A stretch of DNA of 17,119 nt from an uncultured bacterium (GCA_903821905.1 CAIJMQ010000030.1:1-17119), one strand, 5' to 3'; shown: positions 7,941 through 15,138, numbered from the stretch's first letter. Translations and numbers: made by a program. The notes: generated by a model not told the origin, from the letters alone.

Positions 7941-8042
7941 ATGGCAAGAAGCAGCACTAAAATAAAGATAAAGAGGCATCGTTGGGTGCTAAAAAGAAAT
8001 AGAAAGAAAGAACTTAAAAAGATAAACAAACCAAAGAAATAA
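7941..8042 (+). CDS. Very basic 33-residue protein, ribosomal-protein-like
   Basis: The ATG at 7941 opens 33 codons ending in TAA at 8040-8042, preceded by a consensus Shine-Dalgarno and starting 13 bases after purM. The product begins MARSSTKIKIKRHRWVLKRN and is more than half Lys plus Arg, with a single Trp and no acidic residue except one Glu. Such composition is typical of tiny ribosomal or RNA-binding proteins. The KRHRWVLKRNRKK stretch faintly recalls the small bS22/mS38 (AURKAIP1-type) proteins, but I cannot make that assignment. It is too short for usual gene-calling cut-offs. The main alternative is a chance ORF in A-rich DNA, which the excellent SD argues against. Confidence 0.65.
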   Translation: MARSSTKIKIKRHRWVLKRNRKKELKKINKPKK

Positions 8043-8095
8043 GGAACACATAAAGAGAATTCAAATATTGTTTAGTTCTCAAAGTTCTTTGGTTT
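8028..8095. repeat. 11-bp perfect inverted repeat at the end of the small ORF
   Basis: AAACCAAAGAA (8028-8038, the last codons of the 33-residue ORF) is exactly complementary to TTCTTTGGTTT (8085-8095), 46 bases on. GGAAC (8043-8047) and GTTCT (8075-8079) inside it can also pair, giving a nested stem. The 3' flank is ATTAG rather than a T-run, so it is more likely an mRNA 3'-end or protective structure, or a weak terminator, than a classical one. Confidence 0.45.
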
Positions 8096-8109
8096 ATTAG
8101 TTATAAATT

Positions 8110-9168
8110 ATGAAAGCAGCTTTCTTAACAGGTATAAGACAGATAGAAATAAAAGATATTAAAAAGCCAGTTCCTCGAAAGGGAGAAGTTCTTGTTAAAA
8201 TGGTATCTGTAGGTATATGTGGTTCGGATGTCCATTATTATAGAACTGGAAGGATTGGTTCCCAGGTTGTTAAGTATCCGTTTATTGTTGGTCATGAATG
8301 TTCTGGAATTGTGGAGGAAATAACGGATACAGTTACAAATGTGTCTGTCGGCAATAGAGTTGCAATCGAACCTGCTGTTTCATGTGGTGTATGTGAATTC
8401 TGTATTTCAGGACGTCCCAATATATGTCCTAAGGTAAAATTCTTAGGAACTCCTGCTACATCTGGTGCTCCGGCAATTGAAGGAACTTTAAGAGAATATA
8501 TAACTATTCATGCTGGAAATGCTTTACCTATACCTGAGAGCATGAGTTTTGAAGAAGCGACTTTGACAGAGGTTATGGCTATTGCCCTTCATAGCGTAGA
8601 TTTAGCAAAAATCAATCCAGGTGAAACTGTGGCTGTTTTTGGTTCTGGTTCCATAGGATTAGGAATTCTTATAACGGCAAAACTTTCTGGAGCATCAACT
8701 ATATTTGCAACCGATTTATTACAAAGTCGTTTAGATATGGCTAAAAAATTGGGAGCAGATTGTGTAATTAGTCCTCGCCATAAAAACCCTTTGGAAATTA
8801 TTAAAGAAATGACTGGAGGTAGGGGGGTAGATGTAACTTTTGAAGCTGCAGGCGAGCAAGAAACGATTAATCATTCTTTAGATGCAGTGCGAATAGGAGG
8901 TAGAGTTGTTATTGTCGGAATTCCTGAGGTTGATAAGATATCTTATAGCCCAGAGATAAGAAGAAAAGAGCTTGTTATTCATCATGTAAGAAGGTCAAAT
9001 AAAGCAAATAGAGATTTAGAAAGAGTTATTTCTTTAATGGGAAAAGGTATTTTAAAGGTAAACCCTTTAGTTACTCACAAATTTCCTCTAAATAAAATAA
9101 AAGATGCACTGGATATGGTGGATGGATATAAGGATGGCATAATAAAAGCAATGATAAATATGCAATGA
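8110..9168 (+). CDS. Zinc-dependent medium-chain dehydrogenase, sorbitol/xylitol dehydrogenase-like
   Basis: This 352-residue MDR-family enzyme should oxidise a polyol or secondary alcohol with NAD. The catalytic zinc ligands look like C37 (GICGSDVHYY), H62-E63 (GHE) and possibly E154. The four structural-zinc cysteines, C92, C95, C98 and C106, are all present. The Rossmann motif GSGSIG (178-183) and D202 at the end of strand two favour NAD over NADP. The run GICGSDVHYYRTGRIG and the ending VKPLVTHKFPL-type segment (here VNPLVTHKFPLNK) are closest to sorbitol dehydrogenases; threonine or butanediol dehydrogenase remains possible. There is no Shine-Dalgarno before the ATG. It lies between purM and the glycosyltransferases, so a role in making or degrading a sugar alcohol for a glycan is possible but unproven. 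Confidence 0.88.
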   Translation: MKAAFLTGIRQIEIKDIKKPVPRKGEVLVKMVSVGICGSDVHYYRTGRIGSQVVKYPFIVGHECSGIVEEITDTVTNVSVGNRVAIEPAVSCGVCEFCISGRPNICPKVKFLGTPATSGAPAIEGTLREYITIHAGNALPIPESMSFEEATLTEVMAIALHSVDLAKINPGETVAVFGSGSIGLGILITAKLSGASTIFATDLLQSRLDMAKKLGADCVISPRHKNPLEIIKEMTGGRGVDVTFEAAGEQETINHSLDAVRIGGRVVIVGIPEVDKISYSPEIRRKELVIHHVRRSNKANRDLERVISLMGKGILKVNPLVTHKFPLNKIKDALDMVDGYKDGIIKAMINMQ

Positions 9169-9237
9169 AAAAAAATGGTAATTAATAAATTTGCTATATA
9201 AAATTTTTGATATCTATTTTACCAACGCCATCTTAAA

Positions 9238-10359
9238 ATGTATCCCGTAAAAGTAGTTCGTATTATCACGTGGCTGCCTTATGGTGGCATTGAGAAGAAG
9301 ATAGTTGATGTTCTCTCAATGCTTAACCGTAAAAAATTCAATCCCATCGTTTGTTGCCTAAGAAATAAGAAAGGTGTTTATGAAGAAGAATTAAAGAAAC
9401 GTGATATTAAAGTTTATAAATTGAATTTTAAGAGCAGGCTTGACCCAGTAGAATTATTTAAACTCATAAATTTACTTAAAAGAGAAAATATAAAAATTAT
9501 CCATTCACATATGTATAGAGCAAATATACCTTCTATTTTGGCTGGGAAATTGACTAATGTTCCGGTTATTATTCCCCAAGTGCATAATATAGAGGAGTGG
9601 AAAAGTAAAAGAGAGTTTATTTTGGAAAGATTGCTTTATCCTTTGTCGAGTAAAATTGTAACAGTTTCTGATGCAGTGAAAAAGTTCGAAATTAAGAACA
9701 CAAACATTACTCCGAATAAATTCTTTACAATTTACAATGGAGTTGATTTAGAAAAATATAAATCTTTAGAATCCGAAAAACAGAGACTTAGAAAAGAATT
9801 TGGTATAAAAGGTAAAGTCATCGGGATGATAGCAAGGCTTTATCCTCAAAAGGGACACATATATTTACTGACGGCAGCAAAAGAAATATTAAAAGAAATG
9901 CCAGAGGTGAAATTTTTGATTATTGGAGCAGGTCCTTTAGATACATATTTAGAACACAAGACAAAAGAATTGGGTATATATAAAAACTTCATATTTACGA
10001 GTGGAGTCAAAGAAGTTTTAAAATACTATGGTTTAATAGATATTTCCGTGCTTTCGTCTGAGATAGAAGGGTTTTCTAATGTGATTCTTGAATCGATGGC
10101 GTATGGTATACCTGTTGTAGCTACAAGGGTAGGTGGAAATCCTGAAGCTATTATAGATGGAGAAACGGGTTTCTTGGTAAATTATGGAAATTCCAGTGAA
10201 TTAGCCAAGAAAATAACCACCCTTTTAAAAGATGAGAAACTACACGGTGAAATGGGCAGGAAAGCAAAAGAAAGAGCATCTCTTTTTAGTTTAGATAAAA
10301 TGGTAGCAGATGTAGAAAAACTTTATGATGAATTACTTCGAGTTAAACTAAATGTATAA
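9238..10359 (+). CDS. GT4-family glycosyltransferase 1
   Basis: This 373-residue retaining GT-B glycosyltransferase has the N-terminal acceptor domain with the glycine loop YGGIEK (15-20), IIHSHMYRANI, and HNIEEWKS. The C-terminal donor domain has GMIARLYPQKGH (R200, K205) and the EX7E pair E277 and E285 in EGFSNVILESMAYGIPVVAT. These are typical of GT4 enzymes such as capsule, O-antigen or lipid glycosyltransferases using nucleotide sugars at the inner membrane face. Acceptor and donor cannot be read. No Shine-Dalgarno precedes the ATG; a possible TTGCTA-18-TATTTT promoter (9191-9220) would again give a leader of about ten bases. The next glycosyltransferase gene overlaps its end by eight bases. 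Confidence 0.92.
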   Translation: MYPVKVVRIITWLPYGGIEKKIVDVLSMLNRKKFNPIVCCLRNKKGVYEEELKKRDIKVYKLNFKSRLDPVELFKLINLLKRENIKIIHSHMYRANIPSILAGKLTNVPVIIPQVHNIEEWKSKREFILERLLYPLSSKIVTVSDAVKKFEIKNTNITPNKFFTIYNGVDLEKYKSLESEKQRLRKEFGIKGKVIGMIARLYPQKGHIYLLTAAKEILKEMPEVKFLIIGAGPLDTYLEHKTKELGIYKNFIFTSGVKEVLKYYGLIDISVLSSEIEGFSNVILESMAYGIPVVATRVGGNPEAIIDGETGFLVNYGNSSELAKKITTLLKDEKLHGEMGRKAKERASLFSLDKMVADVEKLYDELLRVKLNV

Positions 10360-11467
10360 CATTCTATATTTAAGCGATAGTGTAAATCTTTGGGGAGCCA
10401 GAAGATCACTTTTGGATTTATTTAAAAATATAGATAGAAAAAAGTTTTCTATTTCAGTGGTATGCGGAAAAGAAGGACCTCTGACCGATAAACTCAAGAA
10501 AGAAGGTATTGATTATATGATAATACCTCTTCCTTTATGGCGAAAAAGTAAGAATATCCCTCTTATTCCTTCTTCTATTTTTTCTCTTGTAAGATTAATC
10601 AAAAAAAAGAATATAAATATTATCCATTGTAATTCCCACGGGGTTAATCCTTATGGGGTTATTGCAGGAAAGTTTACAAATGCCAAAGTCATATGCCATT
10701 TGAGAGATATAATTACCTTGGATAAGATAAAAAAGTATTTTATTAATTATTCGGATAAAATAATAACAATCTCAAACTTTCAAAGAAAAATTTTCACCAA
10801 TTATCCAAAACTTAAGGAAAAAATCTATCTTATCTATAATGGTATAGATGTTTCATTTTTTAATCGTTGTAAAAAAACGGAAATATTGGATTTTAAGAGA
10901 AGATTTAATATAAAAGAGAATGATTTCCTAGTTGGATGCGTGGGGCAGATATCATCTCTTAAGGGTCAAGAATATTTGATTAAAGCTATGCCTTTGGTGC
11001 TTAAAGAAATTCCTAATGTTAAATTTTTATTATGTGGAAACGTTAGAAGGGAAAGGGATAAAGGGAAAATAGAGCATTTGGCTGAACAACTTAATGTAAA
11101 AAAAAGTGTTATATTCCTTGGTTGGCAAGAAGATTTACCCATAGTATATTCTTCATTGGATATCTTAGCATTTCCTACTCTTAAAGAAGCATTCGGAAGA
11201 GTAGCAGTTGAAGCTATGGCATGTGAAGTACCCGTGATTGCTACAAAGGTAGGTGGGGTTCCCGAAGTAGTTGAAGACGGAAAAACGGGAATACTAATTG
11301 ACTCTGAAGAACATATTCAATTAGCTGATGCTATAATACGGCTTCTCAATGATTCTAAAATGAGAAAAAATATGGGCGAAGAAGGAAGAAAAAGGGTGAA
11401 GGAGAATTTCAATATAATGAAAGTCGTAAATGATGTCGAAAATATATACGACGCCTTGTTATCTTAA
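10352..11467 (+). CDS. GT4-family glycosyltransferase 2
   Basis: This 371-residue GT-B glycosyltransferase starts inside the end of the previous gene (ATGTATAA overlap, eight bases), so the two are translationally coupled. The N-terminal domain opens with MYNILYLSDSVNLWGARRSL and includes IIHCNSHGVNPYGVIAG. The donor domain has GCVGQISSLKGQEYLI (K204) and the EX7E pair E279 and E287 in EAFGRVAVEAMACEVPVIAT. The resemblance to its neighbour is at family level only, so this is probably not a recent duplicate. Two sequential sugar additions to one lipid-linked or lipid A-type acceptor are the natural reading. The exporter gene follows after 78 bases. Confidence 0.92.
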   Translation: MYNILYLSDSVNLWGARRSLLDLFKNIDRKKFSISVVCGKEGPLTDKLKKEGIDYMIIPLPLWRKSKNIPLIPSSIFSLVRLIKKKNINIIHCNSHGVNPYGVIAGKFTNAKVICHLRDIITLDKIKKYFINYSDKIITISNFQRKIFTNYPKLKEKIYLIYNGIDVSFFNRCKKTEILDFKRRFNIKENDFLVGCVGQISSLKGQEYLIKAMPLVLKEIPNVKFLLCGNVRRERDKGKIEHLAEQLNVKKSVIFLGWQEDLPIVYSSLDILAFPTLKEAFGRVAVEAMACEVPVIATKVGGVPEVVEDGKTGILIDSEEHIQLADAIIRLLNDSKMRKNMGEEGRKRVKENFNIMKVVNDVENIYDALLS

Positions 11468-11485
11468 AAGAATTAACATTAACGG

Positions 11486-11515
11486 TTCACAAAGCAAAAA
11501 GGGTTATGATAAATA
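11486..11515 (+). promoter_or_regulatory. Candidate promoter for the ABC exporter
   Basis: TTCACA (11486-11491), an 18-base spacer and an extended -10 TGA-TAAATA (11507-11515) would start transcription near 11522, about 24 bases before the GTG. The match is moderate. Confidence 0.35.
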
Positions 11516-11545
11516 ATAAAATAATGGAAAAGAGGAACTCATAAC

Positions 11546-13336
11546 GTGCGATTATATCTTCGTTGTCTTAAATATCTTAAACCATATATATGGGTTGTTT
11601 TATTATCTGTTATTTGTATGATTTTTTATTCTGCTTTCAATGCTGCGCCCTTAGCAGTGTTGAAAGTTATCATAGATAAAGTACTTTTGATGAAAGGCGA
11701 GAATACGGTAACTATTGATATCCCAGTAATTAATAAATCATTTCAGTCTGAACCTATTGTGCTTTTGAAACTTGCGTCGGTTTTGATTATTGTTTTGTCT
11801 GTACTTAAAGGTATCTTTGATTATGGACAATCTTATCTTACTAACTATGCTGGCAGTAAAGCAATAATTGATTTAAGGAATAAATTCTTCGAGCAGATAC
11901 ACTCACAGCCCTTAGCTTTCTTTACTTCGGAAAAAACAGGGAAAATTGTTTCTCGAATCACTAATGATGTGGGACTTATTAAAGATTCTCTCACTGTAAT
12001 ATTTAGGGATATTATCCAGGAACCCATAACTATAGCAGTAATTTTGATGGTAATGTTTAATTTTAATAAACAACTAACAGTATTGGCATTGATGGTGTTC
12101 CCTTTCACTTTTTTCTTACTTACAAAATTTGGTAAAAAAATCAGGAGAATTAGTTACAACCGACAAAAAAGGCAAGCAGAAGTTTTGGGAGTTATTCAAG
12201 AATCCATGCAAGGAGCTGGTGTAATTAAGGCTTTCGGAACTGAATCCTATGAGTTATCCAGATTCGACAAAGCCCAAAATCATGCCTTTCGTCTGGATAT
12301 GAAAAGAGCTCGCATTTTAGCTTTATCTTCTCCGACAATGGAATTGATAGGTATCCTAGGAATAAGTCTCATTTTATTCATAGGTGGAAAACAAGTAATT
12401 ACTGGTAAGCTTACTATCGGTCAATTTTCTGCTTTCATGGTTGCGTTAGCTTCTCTTTACGGACCTGTAAAAAAATTAGTCCAGGTAAACAACGAAATAC
12501 AAACCGCTCTTGCCGGAGCACAGAGAGTATTTGAACTTATGGATGCACCCTTGGAAATTAAAGATTTACCAGAAGCTGAAGATCTGCCGCCTTTTAATAA
12601 GGAGGTTAGATTCAATAATGTTTCTTTTTCATATAACCATAAACCCATTCTAAAAAATATAAACCTTAAAATAAAAAAAGGAGAAGTAGTAGCTATTGTT
12701 GGTATATCTGGAGTAGGGAAGACTACTTTACTTAATCTCCTCCCGCGTTTTTATGATCCTGTTGAGGGTACCATAGAAATAGATGGGCATGATATTAAAA
12801 ACGTCAGAATTATATCACTAAGAAAACAAATTGCTATTGTTAGTCAGGAAACTTTTCTTTTTAATGATACTGTAAGAGCCAATATTACATATGGATACAA
12901 TGGTCAGGCTGCAGAAGAAAGAATAATAGAGATTGCCAAGTCAGCTTCAGCCCACGAGTTTATCGAGAAACTTACAAACGGTTATGATACTATAGTGGGG
13001 GAAAGAGGTACTCAACTCTCCGGTGGGCAAAGACAGAGAATAGCCATTGCAAGAGCACTTCTTAAAGATCCATCTATACTTATTCTTGATGAGGCTACAT
13101 CGGAACTTGATAGTGAAGCGGAGAATGTTGTACAAGAGGCATTAGAAAAACTAATGAAAGGTCGTACAACATTTATTATTGCTCACAGATTGTCTACAAT
13201 ATTACATGCTGATAAAATAGCTGTATTAGATAAAGGTACAGTTATTGAAGTAGGAGTTCATGAGGAATTAATTATTAAAGATGGGATTTATAAAAGACTT
13301 TATGAAATGCAGTATAACAAACCAAGGAAAAATTGA
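11546..13336 (+). CDS. MsbA-type ABC exporter, fused permease-ATPase
   Basis: This 596-residue half-transporter should work as a homodimer in the inner membrane. The N-terminal ~330 residues form a type IV exporter membrane domain with hydrophobic spans around 13-35, 72-95, 160-200 and 268-310. The nucleotide-binding domain has Walker A GISGVGKTT (386-394; Thr replaces the usual Ser), a Q-loop in IVSQETFLF, the signature LSGGQ (491-495), Walker B ILILDE (D515, E516 as catalytic base) and the H-loop H547. Its similarity is to lipid A flippases (MsbA) and polysaccharide or peptide exporters. Just downstream of two glycosyltransferase genes, a glycolipid or glycan substrate is most likely. The start is GTG with AGAGGA 9-14 bases upstream; no plausible in-frame ATG is nearby. 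Confidence 0.92.
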   Translation: MRLYLRCLKYLKPYIWVVLLSVICMIFYSAFNAAPLAVLKVIIDKVLLMKGENTVTIDIPVINKSFQSEPIVLLKLASVLIIVLSVLKGIFDYGQSYLTNYAGSKAIIDLRNKFFEQIHSQPLAFFTSEKTGKIVSRITNDVGLIKDSLTVIFRDIIQEPITIAVILMVMFNFNKQLTVLALMVFPFTFFLLTKFGKKIRRISYNRQKRQAEVLGVIQESMQGAGVIKAFGTESYELSRFDKAQNHAFRLDMKRARILALSSPTMELIGILGISLILFIGGKQVITGKLTIGQFSAFMVALASLYGPVKKLVQVNNEIQTALAGAQRVFELMDAPLEIKDLPEAEDLPPFNKEVRFNNVSFSYNHKPILKNINLKIKKGEVVAIVGISGVGKTTLLNLLPRFYDPVEGTIEIDGHDIKNVRIISLRKQIAIVSQETFLFNDTVRANITYGYNGQAAEERIIEIAKSASAHEFIEKLTNGYDTIVGERGTQLSGGQRQRIAIARALLKDPSILILDEATSELDSEAENVVQEALEKLMKGRTTFIIAHRLSTILHADKIAVLDKGTVIEVGVHEELIIKDGIYKRLYEMQYNKPRKN

Positions 13337-13373
13337 TTGTTTTCTGAAAATATATGAAATTTGTCAAGGGGTG

Positions 13374-13402
13374 TTGACTTTCTTTGAATAATCTTATATA
13401 TT
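13374..13402 (+). promoter_or_regulatory. Strong sigma-70-type promoter for the PstS-like gene
   Basis: TTGACT (13374-13379), a 17-base spacer and TATATT (13397-13402) predict a start near 13409 and a leader of about 85 bases. This contrasts with the nearly leaderless genes elsewhere in the window. Confidence 0.7.
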
Positions 13403-13422
13403 CTACATAATATTTAAGAATC

Positions 13423-13443
13423 TTGTGAAGAAGAAGATGGCTA
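13423..13443 (+). repeat. Inverted repeat, left copy (5' leader)
   Basis: TTGTGAA, one extra base, then AAGAAGATGGCTA (13431-13443). Its reverse complement occurs at 13958-13977 beyond the gene, with 20 positions matching and a one-base gap. It overlaps the uORF start and the left arm of the leader hairpin. Confidence 0.7.
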
Positions 13444-13460
13444 CGAAATCCCGTAGCTAT
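13437..13460 (+). promoter_or_regulatory. Leader hairpin
   Basis: ATGGCTACG (13437-13445) pairs with CGTAGCTAT (13452-13460) around the loop AAATCC, giving nine base pairs with one G-U. It lies about 22 bases upstream of the Shine-Dalgarno. No poly-T follows, so it is an mRNA structure rather than an attenuator-type terminator. Confidence 0.6.
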
Positions 13461-13472
13461 ATTAGTAAGTAA
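13437..13472 (+). CDS. Possible 11-codon upstream ORF in the leader
   Basis: The ATG at 13437 opens MATKSRSYISK followed by TAA (13470-13472), 21 bases before the main ATG. A purine-rich GAAGAAGAAG precedes it, but not a true Shine-Dalgarno. Its start codon is inside the left arm of the leader hairpin and inside the left inverted repeat. It could be a regulatory leader peptide or chance. Confidence 0.35.
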   Translation: MATKSRSYISK

Positions 13473-13481
13473 AAGGGTAAA

Positions 13482-13488
13482 AAGGAGG
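13482..13488 (+). promoter_or_regulatory. Strong Shine-Dalgarno AAGGAGG
   Basis: AAGGAGG ends five bases before the ATG at 13494 and fixes the start of the secreted protein. Together with the strong promoter it suggests high expression. Confidence 0.8.
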
Positions 13489-13493
13489 GTTGC

Positions 13494-13943
13494 ATGAAAA
13501 AAGTAGCATTGTGGGCTGTAATGCTCGCGTTAGTTTTTGCTGTACAGACTGTTTCGGCTCGAGCTGAAGTAGTCTTAAGAGGTTCCATGAGAGTTGGTGA
13601 TGTATTAACAGTTCTTGCCAGATCTTATATGGACAAGAATCCTGGTACGTCAATAAAGGTTGATTTCAATTTCCTTTATAAGGCACAGGACCGTGTTTTG
13701 GCTGGAGAAGCAGATGCTGTAATGGTAACAGATAAATACTATAAGGATTTAAAGACAGAAACTTTAAAGTTTACACCTATTGTTAAAAGAACTATCACGA
13801 GAAATGGTAAAATTGTAGGTTATAGCACTTATGGTATTGCAGCTGTGAAAATTTCTCCCGAGCTTCAGAAGTTCCTTAACTTTATTAATTCTGCAGAAGG
13901 AAAAGAGATTATTAAGGGAATACCGAACGTAAGCCCTTTATAA
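13494..13943 (+). CDS. Small secreted PstS-like binding-fold protein
   Basis: This is a 149-residue exported protein. Residues 1-24 are a Sec signal peptide (MKK, hydrophobic core, cleavage after the Ala-Arg-Ala at 22-24). The mature part begins EVVLRGSMRVGDVLTVLARS, has YMDKNPGTSIKVDFNF and LAGEADAVMVTD, and ends FLNFINSAEGKEIIKG then SPL. This order (strand, helix, strand, helix, ... terminal SPEGQ-like helix) matches the first lobe and tail of phosphate/molybdate-type substrate-binding proteins (PBP-like, PstS family), but typical members are about twice as long; the middle lobe seems to be missing. No transporter permease or ATPase of the Pst type is nearby. It may bind an anion or metabolite, or serve as a periplasmic structural/scavenging protein. 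The secretion call is firm; the ligand is unknown. Confidence 0.82.
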   Translation: MKKVALWAVMLALVFAVQTVSARAEVVLRGSMRVGDVLTVLARSYMDKNPGTSIKVDFNFLYKAQDRVLAGEADAVMVTDKYYKDLKTETLKFTPIVKRTITRNGKIVGYSTYGIAAVKISPELQKFLNFINSAEGKEIIKGIPNVSPL

Positions 13944-13955
13944 TGAAGGGGTTTT
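13934..13955 (+). terminator. Possible intrinsic terminator overlapping the stop codon
   Basis: CCCTTT (13934-13939) pairs with GAAGGG (13945-13950) around a five-base loop, followed by GTTTT. The stem is short and contains the TAA, so efficiency is doubtful. Confidence 0.4.
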
Positions 13956-13957
13956 AA

Positions 13958-13977
13958 TAGCCATCTTCTTTTCACAA
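13958..13977 (+). repeat. Inverted repeat, right copy (3' untranslated region)
   Basis: TAGCCATCTTCTTTTCACAA is the near-exact reverse complement of the leader at 13423-13443. The first 13 bases match without interruption. It begins 14 bases after the stop of the secreted-protein gene. Confidence 0.7.
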
Positions 13978-13996
13978 AGGTTTTTGAGAAGTTTTT
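13965..13996 (+). terminator. Second possible terminator downstream of the PstS-like gene
   Basis: CTTCTT (13965-13970) can pair with GAGAAG (13986-13991, one G-U), followed by TTTTT (13992-13996). The 15-base loop is large. The stem shares bases with the right inverted repeat, so pairing with the leader would compete with it. Confidence 0.4.
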
Positions 13997-15137
13997 AGGA
14001 TAGAGAATCAAAAAGAATTGGTATTATATCTTTCCAATTTATTGGTATAGAGAGAAATCTCTTTATTAATGAAGAAGGATAATCAATATCCCCGATCTTT
14101 TTAATTAAAGCAATACTGCTTGGTTGGGAAATAATATTGGACAGTTTGTTCAGTTGTGTATCGTTAAGTTTTACTAGTGTCTGGTGTGCTATCATTCCCC
14201 ATTTAAGTTCTTTTCCTATTTGTTCTCTCCATCTTTTTTCATACTCTCTGAGTGTTCCATTACCATTTAAGTATTTTATTACTGTTTCTGCCGCTATTTG
14301 GGAACAAAGAGTGCCTGTGTAAATACCTCCTCCAGATGTTGGTTTTGCTTGACCGGCAGCATCTCCGCAAAGGAGTATATTCCCACTAACTGTGGTTTCC
14401 GGGGGACCAATTGGTATTAATCCAGCAATTGGTTTTTTCTCTGGTTTACATTTCAAGTGTTCGATTAAATTTTTAAGTCCTTTTTTAGCTATAATGGCAT
14501 TTGAACAAGCCAGTCCAATCTTGGAAAGTTCTTTATTTATAGGTACTATCCATGCAAAGAAACAATCTGAATAATGAGAACAGAAGAAAAGTTCTACAAA
14601 ATTTTTATCATCTGCAATATATTGAGCTGTTATTTGAAGTCCATATAGGATTTTCTTGGGTAATGGTAAGCTTGTAAATAGGTTTCTCTTGCTGTATCTT
14701 GCCCCATAGGCACCTATAAACACATCCGCTGTTAAATGTTTTGTTTTTCCATTCTGTTTGATTTTTATTTTGTTCCCGCATATATTCAAAGCTTCAGTTT
14801 CAAGATTGACTTCAACTCCTTTTTTTTGTGCTTCAAGTAGAAGTTCTTTGTCAAAAGTTTCCCTGTCTACAACATAAGCTTTAATTTCTTGAGTACCAAT
14901 AGTTATTCTTTTACCATTAGGGAAATGGACATAAGCACCTTTTATTTCATTTAAGATAGAATTTTGACTTACTTTAAGAGTTTCTACGGCTCTTTTGCTG
15001 ATCAGACCCGTGCAGTGAACAGGTCTTCCTATATGTTGTTTCTTATCTATTAGGAGGGTTTTTAGATTATGGCTTGCTGTTTCTTTTGCTGCTACCGAAC
15101 CACAGGGCCCTCCTCCTATAACAATAACATCGTACAT
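13995..15137 (-). CDS. Geranylgeranyl-reductase-family FAD-dependent oxidoreductase
   Basis: This 380-residue flavoprotein resembles the family that saturates isoprenoid chains (archaeal digeranylgeranylglycerophospholipid reductase, bacterial menaquinone-chain and chlorophyll geranylgeranyl reductases). It shows the FAD Rossmann motif GGGPCG (G8, G10, G13), D31 at the end of strand two, the conserved Cys region PVHCTGLISKRAV (C42), DRETFDKEL (91-99), the substrate-side FAWIVP (194-199, a variant of YxWxFP) and the second FAD motif GDAAGQAKPTSGGGIYTG (from G258). It starts one base after the stop of the upstream 4,6-dehydratase gene, so the two are cotranscribed. The substrate cannot be read; quinone tail, membrane lipid or lipid carrier are options. 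A halogenase/hydroxylase-type flavoprotein is less likely. Confidence 0.85.
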   Translation of the reverse strand: MYDVIVIGGGPCGSVAAKETASHNLKTLLIDKKQHIGRPVHCTGLISKRAVETLKVSQNSILNEIKGAYVHFPNGKRITIGTQEIKAYVVDRETFDKELLLEAQKKGVEVNLETEALNICGNKIKIKQNGKTKHLTADVFIGAYGARYSKRNLFTSLPLPKKILYGLQITAQYIADDKNFVELFFCSHYSDCFFAWIVPINKELSKIGLACSNAIIAKKGLKNLIEHLKCKPEKKPIAGLIPIGPPETTVSGNILLCGDAAGQAKPTSGGGIYTGTLCSQIAAETVIKYLNGNGTLREYEKRWREQIGKELKWGMIAHQTLVKLNDTQLNKLSNIISQPSSIALIKKIGDIDYPSSLIKRFLSIPINWKDIIPILFDSLS

Positions 15138-15138
15138 T

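Noticed and set aside
9176-9224. TGGTAA/TTACCA inverted repeat before glycosyltransferase 1
   Set aside because: Only six base pairs in AT-rich sequence with a loop of more than 35 bases; not distinguishable from chance.
13409-13493. GEMM-type (c-di-GMP) riboswitch in the leader of the PstS-like gene
   Set aside because: A hairpin and a strong SD are present, and c-di-GMP proteins are encoded nearby, but the diagnostic aptamer blocks (the GCAAACC-type and ACGCAAAGC-type junction sequences) are absent from the leader.
13423-13977. Insertion sequence or MITE defined by the ~20-bp inverted repeat
   Set aside because: There is no transposase, no convincing target-site duplication outside the repeats, and the repeats lie downstream of the gene's own promoter; kept only as an alternative explanation.
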